The notes beneath the pieces were generated by a model. It searched no databases, was not told the DNA's origin, and saw nothing but the letters and a program-made list of their open reading frames with translations. Positions 26,472 through 35,041 of a stretch of 64,000 bases of DNA are shown here, piece after piece. Each line of letters starts with the position of its first letter. Position 1 is the stretch's first letter. A program made the translations under genes and the position numbers. The DNA is taken from positions 248,001 to 312,000 of the forward strand of contig NZ_JAGHQX010000001.1 in the NCBI RefSeq assembly GCF_017744095.1, given 5' to 3'. This DNA comes from Shimia sp. R10_1 (GTDB lineage: Bacteria; Pseudomonadota; Alphaproteobacteria; Rhodobacterales; Rhodobacteraceae).

Positions 26472-27317
26472 GTGACACCGGTGACGGTCTTGCAAAATTT
26501 TTTTGAAGCACTTCGCCGATTTGGGGCCAAGGGCGGCGCGATGCGCAGTTCGCATCTGGCTTTGTCGTTTTTGTTGGCCATTTTTCCATTTTGCCTGTTT
26601 GCACTTTCGCTGGCGGGGGCTCTGAGCCCGGAAAGCCATATTGATGATGTCATCGCGTTTGCCATTGGTGCCTGGCCGGATGCGATTGCAAATTCGATCG
26701 AGAGTGAGTTGCGCGCGGTGCTACAGGCGGGCAGTTCGACGCTGACGTTTGGCGCTGTTCTGGCGATCTTTTTTGCGTCAAACGGCGTGCAAGCCATTCG
26801 ACTGGTGATCACAGAGGCCTATCGTGACACAGATCCACGCCCATTCTGGAAGACGCGCGCACTGTCGATTTTGTTCGTGCTTGCCGGATCCTGCGTGATC
26901 GTGGTGGCAGGTTCCATCAATGTGGTGGTTCCGCTTACGGTGCATTATTTCGATGATCTTGTGCCTTGGCTCAGTCAGTCGATCCTGAGCAATGACCAGT
27001 TTCGGCAGTTGGTCACCCTGTCTATATCGGTGTTCTTTCTCTTTGCATGTCACAAATGGTTGCCGGGTGTATCGCACAGCACGCGTGAGCTTGTGCCCGG
27101 AATTGTGCTGTGCATGTTTCTGTGGTGGGCGGTGTCCAAGGGCTTTGCTTTTTACCTCAGCAGCTTTGCCACCTATTCGGTCACCTATGCCGGGCTTGCC
27201 GGGATTATGTCGACCTTGGTCTATCTCTATTTGTTGTCAGCGATCTTTGTTCTTGGTGCTGAGTTCAACGGCCAGTTGATGGATGCACAGAAATCCCGAG
27301 AGAGTGCAGCCGCGTAG
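26472..27317 (+). CDS. YihY/BrkB-family inner membrane protein
   Basis: A protein of about 281 residues with roughly six membrane segments and the family motif SSHLALSFLLAIFPFCLFALS near the N-terminus; the last helices contain YAGLAGIMSTLVYLYLLSAI and LGAEFNGQL. The family is conserved in bacteria, was once misnamed ribonuclease BN, and has no settled function. The start is uncertain: TTG 26454 and GTGs at 26472 and 26481 are in frame, and none has a ribosome binding site. A T7 run at 26498-26504 lies just after these starts. A one-base change there would join the protein to the upstream 45-codon frame, which begins with ATG. Confidence 0.82.
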   Translation: MTPVTVLQNFFEALRRFGAKGGAMRSSHLALSFLLAIFPFCLFALSLAGALSPESHIDDVIAFAIGAWPDAIANSIESELRAVLQAGSSTLTFGAVLAIFFASNGVQAIRLVITEAYRDTDPRPFWKTRALSILFVLAGSCVIVVAGSINVVVPLTVHYFDDLVPWLSQSILSNDQFRQLVTLSISVFFLFACHKWLPGVSHSTRELVPGIVLCMFLWWAVSKGFAFYLSSFATYSVTYAGLAGIMSTLVYLYLLSAIFVLGAEFNGQLMDAQKSRESAAA

Positions 27318-27388
27318 GTGTTTCTACGGTGATTGCGCTCACAGTTTGCGCCGTTAAAGTCCCGCGTCACGAATAAGGAGGAGTTCCG

Positions 27389-28990
27389 ATGAGCATGACG
27401 ATCGGCGGGCTGTTTGCCGCGCGGGCAAAGACCTATGCGGACAAGCTATTTTTGCAGGTTCCAGCGAATTCTGAACGGGCCTATCACCCGGACGGCTATC
27501 TGTGCTCCTATGCTGAGGCGCGCGCGCAAGTTGATGCAATGGTGGCCACACTGAAAGCTGCGGGATATGGCCATGGGCACCGGATTGCGGCGCTTTTGGA
27601 AAACCGGCCGGAGATGCTCATTTTGAAGCTCGCTTTGGCAGAGCTTGGTATCAGCTGGGTGCCTGTGAACCCGGATTACCGTCCTGCCGAGGTGGCCTAT
27701 CTGCTGCAAGACAGCGGCGCGGAATTGGCACTTGTTGTGCGAGAGCAGCGCGCGCTGATGGAAGCGGGGATTGCGGAGAGCGGTCTGGATGTGCCGATGG
27801 TGGAAATGGGCACAACGCTGCCGGCTTTGCCCCAGAGCAAGACCGCTGCGCCCAAGGACGGCCCGATTACACAAGAGACCGAAGCCAGCCTGATCTACAC
27901 CTCCGGCACCACAGGGCGGCCCAAGGGCTGTATGCTGAGCCATGGCTATGAGGTGGAGATGGGGCAGTGGTATGCCTCTCGTAGGGGGCTTATCCAATTT
28001 GAAGCGGGGGTGACCAAGGTTTATTGCCCGTTGCCGCTGTTTCATGTGAACGCCGCGATCCTGTTGTTCATGGCGGTGATTGAAACCGGCAGTGCGCAGA
28101 TCGCACCAGAGCGATTCCGGGCCAGTGCGTGGTGGCGCGAATTGGCGGAAACCGGCGCCACGGCCGCACATTATCTGGGGATCATCATTCCAGCCCTGAT
28201 GAACCGCGCACCAGAGGACTGGGAGAAGAAACATAAGGTTCAGTTCGCTGTTGGGGCAGGGGTAGAGCCCACGCTGCACCGTCCGTTTGAAGAGCGCTTT
28301 GGGTTTCCGTTGATCGAGGTCTGGGGCATGACAGAGATGTGCCGCATTCTGGGCGACTATGAAGAGCCGCGCCGGATCGACACTCGCGCGATGGGTCGCC
28401 CGCAACCGGGGTTGGACGTGCGCGTCGTGGATGGTGACGATCAAGAGGTGCCACGGGGCACGGCGGGCGAAATGGTGCTGCGCTACAGTGCTGAGACCCC
28501 GCGGCGGGGGGCTTTTTCGGGCTATCTCAACCTTCCGGAGGCCACTGAGGAAGCCTGGCGTGGGGGATGGTTTCACACCGGCGATACGGTGGTGATGGAT
28601 GAAACGGACATGATCACCTTTGTGGATCGAAAGAAAAACATCATCCGACGGTCTGGTGAAAACATTGCGGCGGCGGAGATTGAGGCTTGTCTGCAGGATC
28701 ACCCGGCTGTTGAGCGTGTGGCGGTGGTGGCTGTGCCAGACGAGATGCGCGACGAAGAGGTCATGGCCTGCGTGCAGGTGGTTGGTACGCGGGGCGAGTC
28801 CCTGTCACAGGAGCTGTTTGATTGGTGCTTTGCACGACTGGCCTACTACAAGGCTCCGGGGTGGATACGGTTTGTTCAAGAGGTTCCGGTGACGGGCACC
28901 CAAAAGGTGCAGAAACACAGTCTGTTTGGCGAAGGTGACGATCCCACGGTGGGAGCTGACGACTATCGCAACCTTAAGAAGCGCGGATAA
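27389..28990 (+). CDS. AMP-dependent acyl-CoA synthetase/ligase (CaiC-like)
   Basis: A 533-residue adenylate-forming enzyme. The A3 loop is LIYTSGTTGRPKGCMLSH near residues 169-186, the A5 motif is EVWGMTEMCRILG, and the A8 region is FVDRKKNIIRRSGENIAAAE. A catalytic lysine is present near the C-terminus in VPVTGTQKVQKH. It resembles crotonobetaine/carnitine-CoA ligases and medium-chain acyl-CoA synthetases; the acid it activates is unknown. AAGGAGGAG precedes the ATG. It appears to be a single gene ending in a strong shared terminator. Confidence 0.85.
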   Translation: MSMTIGGLFAARAKTYADKLFLQVPANSERAYHPDGYLCSYAEARAQVDAMVATLKAAGYGHGHRIAALLENRPEMLILKLALAELGISWVPVNPDYRPAEVAYLLQDSGAELALVVREQRALMEAGIAESGLDVPMVEMGTTLPALPQSKTAAPKDGPITQETEASLIYTSGTTGRPKGCMLSHGYEVEMGQWYASRRGLIQFEAGVTKVYCPLPLFHVNAAILLFMAVIETGSAQIAPERFRASAWWRELAETGATAAHYLGIIIPALMNRAPEDWEKKHKVQFAVGAGVEPTLHRPFEERFGFPLIEVWGMTEMCRILGDYEEPRRIDTRAMGRPQPGLDVRVVDGDDQEVPRGTAGEMVLRYSAETPRRGAFSGYLNLPEATEEAWRGGWFHTGDTVVMDETDMITFVDRKKNIIRRSGENIAAAEIEACLQDHPAVERVAVVAVPDEMRDEEVMACVQVVGTRGESLSQELFDWCFARLAYYKAPGWIRFVQEVPVTGTQKVQKHSLFGEGDDPTVGADDYRNLKKRG

Positions 28991-29007
28991 ATCTTTCACA
29001 TAAAAGA

Positions 29008-29039
29008 AAAAAGCCCGCATCAAAGGATGCGGGCTTTTT
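29008..29039. terminator. Bidirectional intrinsic terminator
   Basis: GCCCGCATC (29013-29021) pairs with GATGCGGGC (29026-29034) around an AAAG loop, with As before and TTTTT after. It serves the acyl-CoA ligase on the plus strand and the methyltransferase operon on the minus strand. Confidence 0.9.
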
Positions 29040-29057
29040 CGTCATATCAAGGCGCGC

Positions 29058-30125
29058 TTAGGCGCGACGGCGACGACGACCGCCCCGGCCACCTGCGGCT
29101 GCATCTGCAGGGGATTTGTTGAATTTGATCCACTCAGCACCACCTTCGTCGTTGTTGGTCAGGAAGTTGGCGGCGCGGATGGCCTCCATCTCTTTGCCTG
29201 CGCGGGCTTTGGTGGAGCCCAGACCGAAGGTTTCGCAGAAGGTCTCGTCATCCATGTCCTCTGGGATGATGATCCCTTTGGCGGCGATTTCGGCTTTCTT
29301 CTCGGCCAGCTTTTTGGGGCCAACAGGCAGGGCAACCGGGTTCATGATCGCGGAGGTCATGCCGGTCGCCATTGCCATTGGCAGGAAGGCGTTGTTGATG
29401 CCGTGACGGTTTGGCAGGCCGAAGGAGATGTTGGACGCACCACAGGTGGTGTTCACGCCCAGCTCGTTGCGCAGACGGTGGTTGAGTTCAAACACCTGCA
29501 GGCCAGCAGTGCCCATGGCGCCGATTGGCATCACCAGTGGGTCGACCACGATGTCATGAGCCGGGATGCCGAAGTCAGCTGCGCGCTCAACGATCTTTTT
29601 GGCCACGGCAAAGCGGACCTCTGGGTCCTCAGAGATGCCGGTGTCGTCGTTGGAGATGGCCACCACAGGCACGTTGTATTTCTTGACCAGCGGCAGAACG
29701 ATTTCCAGACGCTCTTCTTCGCCTGTCACAGAGTTCAGCAGCGGACGACCTTTGGCCGCTTCCAGACCGGCCTCAAGCGCGCCGGGAACCGAGCTGTCGA
29801 TGCAGAGCGGGCAGTCGGTGACTTCCTGCACCTTTTCCACCAGCTGGCGCATCAGGTCAGGCTCAACAAAGTTGTTGTCCGCGTAGCGTGGGTCTTCGGC
29901 CATTTTGTTGGAGAAAACCGCGCCGGAGTTGATGTCCAGAACAGTAGCGCCTGCGGCCACCTGTGCCAGTGCATCTGCTTGCACGCGGGAGAAATCGCCC
30001 GCTTCCAGCTCTGCGTTCAGGATCTTGCGGCCGGTTGGGTTGATGCGCTCACCGATAACAGTGAACGGCTGATCAAAACCCATGATCGCTGTTTTTGTTT
30101 GTGATTCAATGATGGTCCGGGTCAT
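29058..30125 (-). CDS. Methyltetrahydrofolate:corrinoid methyltransferase (pterin-binding, split-MetH type)
   Basis: A 355-residue TIM-barrel protein of the pterin-binding family. VIGERINPTGRK near 23-34 is the family's folate-binding start, followed by LDINSGAVFSN and LCIDSSVPGALEAGL, as in the folate domain of MetH and in MeTr proteins. It should move the methyl group of methyl-THF to a corrinoid protein. Roseobacters carry methionine synthase split over several genes, and the neighbouring metF, which makes methyl-THF, supports that role. The B12-binding and homocysteine parts are not in the window. The C-terminus is an odd glycine/arginine tail (GGRGGRRRRRA). AGGATAAAAC lies before the ATG. 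Confidence 0.85.
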   Translation of the reverse strand: MTRTIIESQTKTAIMGFDQPFTVIGERINPTGRKILNAELEAGDFSRVQADALAQVAAGATVLDINSGAVFSNKMAEDPRYADNNFVEPDLMRQLVEKVQEVTDCPLCIDSSVPGALEAGLEAAKGRPLLNSVTGEEERLEIVLPLVKKYNVPVVAISNDDTGISEDPEVRFAVAKKIVERAADFGIPAHDIVVDPLVMPIGAMGTAGLQVFELNHRLRNELGVNTTCGASNISFGLPNRHGINNAFLPMAMATGMTSAIMNPVALPVGPKKLAEKKAEIAAKGIIIPEDMDDETFCETFGLGSTKARAGKEMEAIRAANFLTNNDEGGAEWIKFNKSPADAAAGGRGGRRRRRA

Positions 30126-30136
30126 GTTTTATCCTG

Positions 30137-31075
30137 TCAGACAGAGGTGCTTTGTGGGGCGGCTGGCTGCGTGGAGGCGCCGCCGTTTTCGATTGCCCAA
30201 TTGGCGTTGGTTTTGATGCCGCCAAGCGGGAAGAAGTGGACTTTCTCGATGTTGAAATCCGGGTTGGCCGCTTTGTGGGCCGCGAGACCCGCGAGAACTT
30301 CGGTTGGCTCATGCGGCAGCAGCAGTTTGGAAACGTCTTTGGCGCGCTTCTGAAGCACTTTCAAAGACGGACCAACGCCGCAGGCAATGGCAAATTTGAT
30401 CATGGTCTGCAGTTTGGCAGGGCCCGCGATACCGATGTGGATCGGCAGGGTCATGCCGCGCTCTTTCAGGGTGTTGGCCCATTCGATCACCGGCTCTGCC
30501 TCAAAGCAGAACTGGGTGGCCAGCGCCATATCCGCGTCGGTGCGCTTGGAGAACTCGAGTTTCCAGTCCAGAGCGGCGTAGGTGTTGGCGCGACCACCGT
30601 CCGGGTCGATGTCCATGTTCGGCTCTGGGTGGCCCGCCACGTGCAGGTTGGTGAAACCGGCTTTGTCAAACAGACCCGTGTCCAGGAGCTGCATGGAATC
30701 GGAGAAATCGCCATGCGGGTTGGCAACGCCACCGGCCAGCAGAAGCGCCTGTTTCACATCAGCTTCGCCCTGATACATGGAGATCCAGTTTTCCAGCGTC
30801 GCCTTATCTTTGATGATGCGTGCCGGGAAGTGGGGCATCACATCGTAGCCTTCGCCTTTGATGCGCTTGGCAGTGGCAACCATATCCTCGATTGGTGTGC
30901 CTTCGATGTGGGCGATATAGACGCGGGTGCCTTCCGGCAGCAGCACGCGGAAATCTTCGACCTTTGCTGCGGTGCGGGGCATTACCTCGATAGAGTAGCC
31001 TTTCAGGAAAGCTTCCATCTCAGGTGAGGTGGTTTTGCCATCCTCGCTCTTACGTTTGAAATTCAACAAAGCCAT
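30137..31075 (-). CDS. metF: Methylenetetrahydrofolate reductase
   Basis: A 312-residue MetF-family reductase. It has YIAHIEGTPIEDM (about 59-71) and the HFPARIIKD strand, followed by ALLLAGGVANPHG, NLHVAGHPEPN and TQFCFEAEPVIEW, which match the FAD and folate sites. It reduces methylene-THF to methyl-THF for methionine synthesis and methyl group oxidation. The start at 31075 (MALLNF) has GGGAGG upstream. An ATG at 31105 overlaps the preceding stop as ATGA but lacks a ribosome binding site. It lies 11 bp before the methyltransferase gene. Confidence 0.9.
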   Translation of the reverse strand: MALLNFKRKSEDGKTTSPEMEAFLKGYSIEVMPRTAAKVEDFRVLLPEGTRVYIAHIEGTPIEDMVATAKRIKGEGYDVMPHFPARIIKDKATLENWISMYQGEADVKQALLLAGGVANPHGDFSDSMQLLDTGLFDKAGFTNLHVAGHPEPNMDIDPDGGRANTYAALDWKLEFSKRTDADMALATQFCFEAEPVIEWANTLKERGMTLPIHIGIAGPAKLQTMIKFAIACGVGPSLKVLQKRAKDVSKLLLPHEPTEVLAGLAAHKAANPDFNIEKVHFFPLGGIKTNANWAIENGGASTQPAAPQSTSV

Positions 31076-31101
31076 TGCGGCCTCCCAAAACGAGGGGCGT
31101 G

Positions 31102-31398
31102 TCATGCCCAGCCTTCATTGGCGATCAGGGCTTTGATGCGCTCCTGATCGAATTCTGCCTCAAGCCGCGCGACCTCTTGTTCGACGATCGCTTGCGGCTC
31201 TCCTTCCACCGGGTAGGGATCAGCCTTACGCCATTCTGCAAGATAGGCATCCGTGTCAGATGCGCCAACTTTCATTGCCGCTCGGTCGATTGCTTGCTCA
31301 AACCGTTCTGCCAAAGGTTTTTTCGCGCCTCGGCGTCCTTTGCCAACGATCACTTGAGCAGGAATATCGCGCCAATAGACAATTGTGACATCAGGCAT
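31102..31398 (-). CDS. Small protein with virulence-factor domain
   Basis: A 98-residue protein beginning VTIVYWRDIPAQVIVGKGR, which I recognise as the small 'virulence factor' domain family found with folate and corrinoid methyltransferase genes in alphaproteobacteria. Its function is unknown. The rest is mainly helical and charged. GGAGGAATC precedes the ATG. It heads an operon with metF and the methyltransferase, so a role in C1 transfer or in methionine synthase assembly is likely but not proven. Confidence 0.75.
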   Translation of the reverse strand: MPDVTIVYWRDIPAQVIVGKGRRGAKKPLAERFEQAIDRAAMKVGASDTDAYLAEWRKADPYPVEGEPQAIVEQEVARLEAEFDQERIKALIANEGWA

Positions 31399-31705
31399 AG
31401 GTTTGATTCCTCCAGTATCAGTGCTTCCTTCGTAGGCCAGGGTTGCGTTTTGGTTTGTCTCAATTTCGACACGAAGACAGCATTCCGCGACCTAGGGGTT
31501 TGTTGTGGGCTTTGTTGTGGGGCGGTTGTAGCCAATTTTGACTGGATATGGCTATGCACGTGGCTGTGAATTCTTTGCATGAAAAAGATGAAGGTGTCAG
31601 CCAATTGGTTTGGAACGCACAAGCTTTGGAGGAGGCGCGCGCAGGAGGGATTGCGCGAAATGGACGGAGTGATTAGGTTAGAGGCAACACGAAATGGAGG
31701 GCGTG
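31399..31705. other. Divergent promoter region between the metF operon and ppx
   Basis: No gene is supported in these 307 bp. I looked for SAM-II, SAH and related riboswitch signatures on the minus strand and saw none. Several GGAGG-like runs near 31626-31660 do not precede an open frame. Confidence 0.5.
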
Positions 31706-32821
31706 ATGATGGCGCCCAAGCGTCCCAAAGGTGCGGGCGCATTCCCAAAACCGGTTGAGAGCCCCGCGCCGAAACCGCCTGATCCGAGTACGCTTTATGC
31801 GGCGCTGGATCTTGGCACAAACAGTTGCCGCATGCTGATTGCCCAGCCAAAGGGCAGTCAGATCCATGTGGTGGACAGCTTTAGCAAGTCTGTCCAGTTG
31901 GGGTCCGGGCTGGAAAGTACCGGGCGCCTTTCACGTGGCTCAATGCGACGCACCATTCAGGCCATGCGGATCTGCCAGCAGAAACTGAAGCGTCATAAGG
32001 TCAAACGCATGCGTTTGGTGGCGACGGAGGCCTGCCGTCGCGCCAAGAACGCGCGGGATTTTGTCCGGCAGGTGCGGCGTGAGACGGGATTGCAGCTGGA
32101 GATTATCAAAGCCGAAGAAGAAGCGCGTCTTGCGGTGATCAGCTGCGCGCCTTTGGTGTCCATGAAAACCGAGCAGCTTTTGGTTGTAGATATCGGCGGT
32201 GGGTCAACGGAGCTTGTGTGGATTGATCTGTCCTCTGTGCCGCCGATCGAGCGGTCGCGCGCGATCATGCGGTTGCGTGGGGGGTTCCACACAGTTGACA
32301 GCCCATTCCCTGCCGCAAAGGTGGTGGACTGGATCAGCGTGCCTCTTGGGGTTGCAACACTGCGGGATCAGTTCCGCGATGTTGAGGATGATGCCGGGCG
32401 GTTTGCGCTGATGAGTTGGTTTTTTGAAGAAAACCTGAGTGAATTTGCGCCTTATAAAGATGAGCCACCGAGCGAAGGGTTCCAGATCATCGGGACCAGT
32501 GGCACGGTGACTACTGTGGCGGCGAGCCATCTGGGCTTGCGACGGTATGACCGGACCAAGGTGGACGGGCTGCGTATGACCAGTGAGCAGATCGACAAGG
32601 TCATTCGGGGCTATCTGGATCTTGGACCACGTGGCAGACGCAATGACCCGCGCATCGGACAGGATCGTCAGGCTTTGATCATGAGCGGATCGGCGATTTT
32701 GCAGGCGCTTTTGCGGTGTTGGCCGACGGATCGGCTTTCTGTGGCAGATCGTGGTCTGCGTGAAGGGCTGCTTTATGCGCAGATGAGCGCGGATGGCGTG
32801 TTGGAAGACGGACCTTTCTGA
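31706..32821 (+). CDS. ppx: Exopolyphosphatase / guanosine pentaphosphate phosphohydrolase family
   Basis: A 371-residue Ppx/GppA protein. The two phosphate-binding motifs are ALDLGTNSCRMLIA near 32-45 and VVDIGGGSTELVW near 154-166, and IGTSGTVTTVAA follows. It removes phosphate from polyphosphate or pppGpp; which one cannot be told. The proline- and lysine-rich N-terminal stretch before residue 30 is an extension. GGAGG at 31696-31700 places the start at 31706 or 31709, rather than 31694. It is followed by rlmE on the same strand, as is common in alphaproteobacteria. Confidence 0.88.
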   Translation: MMAPKRPKGAGAFPKPVESPAPKPPDPSTLYAALDLGTNSCRMLIAQPKGSQIHVVDSFSKSVQLGSGLESTGRLSRGSMRRTIQAMRICQQKLKRHKVKRMRLVATEACRRAKNARDFVRQVRRETGLQLEIIKAEEEARLAVISCAPLVSMKTEQLLVVDIGGGSTELVWIDLSSVPPIERSRAIMRLRGGFHTVDSPFPAAKVVDWISVPLGVATLRDQFRDVEDDAGRFALMSWFFEENLSEFAPYKDEPPSEGFQIIGTSGTVTTVAASHLGLRRYDRTKVDGLRMTSEQIDKVIRGYLDLGPRGRRNDPRIGQDRQALIMSGSAILQALLRCWPTDRLSVADRGLREGLLYAQMSADGVLEDGPF

Positions 32822-32893
32822 ATAAGCAAGACCGCTTGAAGTGGCGGCAAAAATGACTAGAAGGCTTTGTTTCAAAGCGAAGTGGTGAGCAAG

Positions 32894-33610
32894 ATGGCCA
32901 AGAAACCGACCGGCAAAAACACATCCGGGCGCGGACAGCGCGATTTGACCGTAAAGGTGAAGTCGGCGCGTGGGCGCAAATTGTCCAGCACTCGCTGGCT
33001 GCAGCGCCAGTTGAATGACCCTTATGTGCAGCGCGCAAAGGCCGAGGGCTATCGCGGTCGTGCGGCATTTAAGATCATGGAGTTGGACGACAAATACCGC
33101 TTTCTGGTGCCTGGCGCCCGGGTTGTGGACCTTGGCTGTGCCCCCGGAGGCTGGTGCCAGGTGGCCGTGCCACGCGTGAACGCGCTTGGCGAAAAGTCAG
33201 GCAAAAAAGTTGGCACCATTCTGGGGGTCGACCTTCAGGAAGTTGAAGCCATTGCAGGCTGTGAGATTCATCAGCTCGACTTCATGGAAGACGATGCCGA
33301 TGTGAAGGTGAAAGAGTGGCTGGGCGGCAAGGCTGATGTGGTGATGAGCGACATGGCTGCCGCAAGCTCTGGCCACAAGCAAACCGATCACCTGCGCATT
33401 ATGTCGCTTTGCGAAGCGGCTGCCTACTTTGCCTTTGACGTTTTGGAAGAGGGCGGCACCTTTGTCGCCAAAGTTCTGGCCGGTGGTGCAGAAGGCGAGT
33501 TGCAAAAGCTTCTGAAGCAGAAGTTCACCAAAGTTGCCAACGTGAAACCCCCCAGCAGCCGCGCAGACAGCTCTGAGAAATTCGTGGTTGCGACCGGTTT
33601 CCGTGGATAA
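32894..33610 (+). CDS. rlmE: 23S rRNA (uridine-2'-O)-methyltransferase
   Basis: A 238-residue RlmE/FtsJ protein, which methylates the 2'-O of U2552 in the ribosomal A-loop. The SAM-binding motif is [15 protein letters not shown] (about 77-91). The catalytic K-D-K-E set is seen in [29 protein letters not shown] and [12 protein letters not shown] basic, low-complexity N-terminus of about 25 residues precedes the domain. The ATG at 32894 has GGTGAG upstream. Confidence 0.94.
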   Translation: MAKKPTGKNTSGRGQRDLTVKVKSARGRKLSSTRWLQRQLNDPYVQRAKAEGYRGRAAFKIMELDDKYRFLVPGARVVDLGCAPGGWCQVAVPRVNALGEKSGKKVGTILGVDLQEVEAIAGCEIHQLDFMEDDADVKVKEWLGGKADVVMSDMAAASSGHKQTDHLRIMSLCEAAAYFAFDVLEEGGTFVAKVLAGGAEGELQKLLKQKFTKVANVKPPSSRADSSEKFVVATGFRG

Positions 33611-33618
33611 CGCTAAAT

Positions 33619-33822
33619 TTAAGCGCTGCGGAGCAGGGAGTCAGTGGCGCTTTTCATCAAACGTTCAGCACGAAATTCAAAGTGGTCATCTTTGAAGAGT
33701 TCAACCGTTTGACGGGCGCGCACCTTCTTTTGATGCGCTGCGAGGTTTTGTTGGCGCAAAAGCTCAAACAAACGGGCATGGCGTGCAGAATTCGCGACTT
33801 CAAATGGGCGGACGTGGAACAC
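33619..33822 (-). CDS. Small basic protein of unknown function
   Basis: A 67-residue protein starting at a GTG with AGGAGAGAG upstream. It is predicted mostly helical and basic, with no signal peptide, membrane segment or cysteine motif. Codon use is like its neighbours. It converges on rlmE with 8 bp between stop codons. I do not recognise the family; the good ribosome binding site is the main support. Confidence 0.55.
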   Translation of the reverse strand: MFHVRPFEVANSARHARLFELLRQQNLAAHQKKVRARQTVELFKDDHFEFRAERLMKSATDSLLRSA

Positions 33823-33946
33823 AACTCTCTCCTATAGCAACAAAATCCGGCCTCTTGATCTTTGGGCCATGCTTCTTGCTATCACGACGAGGTGTTTAAA
33901 AAAGCGCGCAAATGGGATGATTTTGTGAAGAAATTGCAGCGTTTGC

Positions 33947-34855
33947 TCAGGAATTAGACCGAGCACGGTCTTCGCTTGTGTCATTGCCAGCGCCCCGCCA
34001 ACGGTTGTGTGTCCACATCCATTGCCCCGGATAGGCACGAATGAGCGCTTCCAGGCTGTCATTGAGGGCTTTGGTCATTTCTTCAGCGGTGCTGTGCGGC
34101 ACAGGGGCTTCCGTCTGTATGACATAAGTGCCATCCGGTTGGCGCACCCCATAGCAGGGGACGAGGTCGAGTTTGAACTTAAGCGCCAATTCCGCGGCTG
34201 AGGTCGCCGTTCGGGCGGGTTTGCCCATGAAATCCATCACTGGTGCGTCATTGATACGCTGGTCTTGGACGATTCCGAGAAAGCCACCACTGCGCAGATG
34301 TTTGATCATGCCGGACATGCCACGGCGGCCACGTTCAAAGACGGGTTTTCCGAAATCTTCCATGGCGGCGACGTAGTGATCATTGAAGTATGGGTTGGAC
34401 ATTTTTTTATAGAGTCCAGCCACCTGAATGCCCTGCGCCAAAAGCGCGGCGCGCACGGCGAGGTAGTTGCCGAAATGCCCGGTCACCAGCATGGCGCCTT
34501 TGCCCTCTGCCTGCGCTGCTTTGAGAGCGGCAAGACCGGGGCCTGTGATGGGGTATGTGGCAACGCGCGCGGAAAACTCATTTGCCGAATACATTTCCAT
34601 CAGCATGCGGCCCATGGTTTCGGGCACTTCGCGTACGATGGCCTCGCGCGCTGTAGCGCTCAACTCTGGCATCACAAGCGCCAGATTTTCGCGGATGCGG
34701 CGGCGGTTGCCTGTGAAAGGGGCGATCACATTGGTCATGACTTTGCCACTCAGTGTGATGCGCGTCTCATAGGGCAGGCAGCGCATCGCGGACAAAAAGC
34801 CGCGAATGATGGCGTCGGTCAGCCAATGGGCAAAGGTGCGTTTGGAAGAAGCCAT
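33947..34855 (-). CDS. LpxL/HtrB-type lysophospholipid (lipid A) acyltransferase, altered active site
   Basis: A 302-residue protein of the late lipid A acyltransferase family. Conserved blocks include RRRIRENLALVMPELS (51-66), GAMLVTGHFGNYLAVRAAL (120-138), ERGRRGMSGMIKHLRSGG and QWMWTHNRWR. The family active site is HX4(D/E). Here the histidine is H127 and the residue five further on is L132 (codon CTC), so the expected acid is missing. The enzyme may be inactive, use another residue or have a different role. The start at 34855 has no strong ribosome binding site, and a TTG 15 bp upstream is possible. Confidence 0.8.
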   Translation of the reverse strand: MASSKRTFAHWLTDAIIRGFLSAMRCLPYETRITLSGKVMTNVIAPFTGNRRRIRENLALVMPELSATAREAIVREVPETMGRMLMEMYSANEFSARVATYPITGPGLAALKAAQAEGKGAMLVTGHFGNYLAVRAALLAQGIQVAGLYKKMSNPYFNDHYVAAMEDFGKPVFERGRRGMSGMIKHLRSGGFLGIVQDQRINDAPVMDFMGKPARTATSAAELALKFKLDLVPCYGVRQPDGTYVIQTEAPVPHSTAEEMTKALNDSLEALIRAYPGQWMWTHNRWRGAGNDTSEDRARSNS

Positions 34856-34916
34856 CAGTGGTGCAATCAATCTTTTTGCGTCATGAAGTTGGCCGATACA
34901 TATGTTTTGTGCATTT

Positions 34917-35019
34917 GCCACGCAACCCGTTTGGCAGTTTCGCGTTGCGTGGCCAACGGGGCTTGCGTAACAAGCTGAGGGCAACTGCGCGCATGTCGTC
35001 ATGCGCCCGCCCCGCGGGC
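34917..35019 (+). promoter_or_regulatory. Highly structured 5' leader of the CMP-sugar synthase operon
   Basis: GCCACGCAAC (34917-34926) pairs with GTTGCGTGGC (34944-34953). CCCGTTTGGC in its loop can also pair, with one bulge, with GCCAACGGG from 34951, so the two helices interleave as a pseudoknot or compete. Then come GCGCATG/CATGCGC with loop TCGT (34989-35006) and GCCCGC/GCGGGC (35005-35019). The ribosome binding site GAGGAGAGG follows before ATG 35042. No known RNA family was recognised. Confidence 0.45.
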
Positions 35020-35041
35020 TCGCAACAGAGGAGAGGCATTT

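Noticed and set aside
26369-26506. 45-codon gene upstream of yihY
   Set aside because: No ribosome binding site and no recognisable sequence; kept only as a possible frame-broken start of yihY.
31399-31520. SAM or SAH riboswitch before the metF operon
   Set aside because: No conserved core of SAM-II, SAM/SAH or SAH riboswitches could be found on the minus strand.
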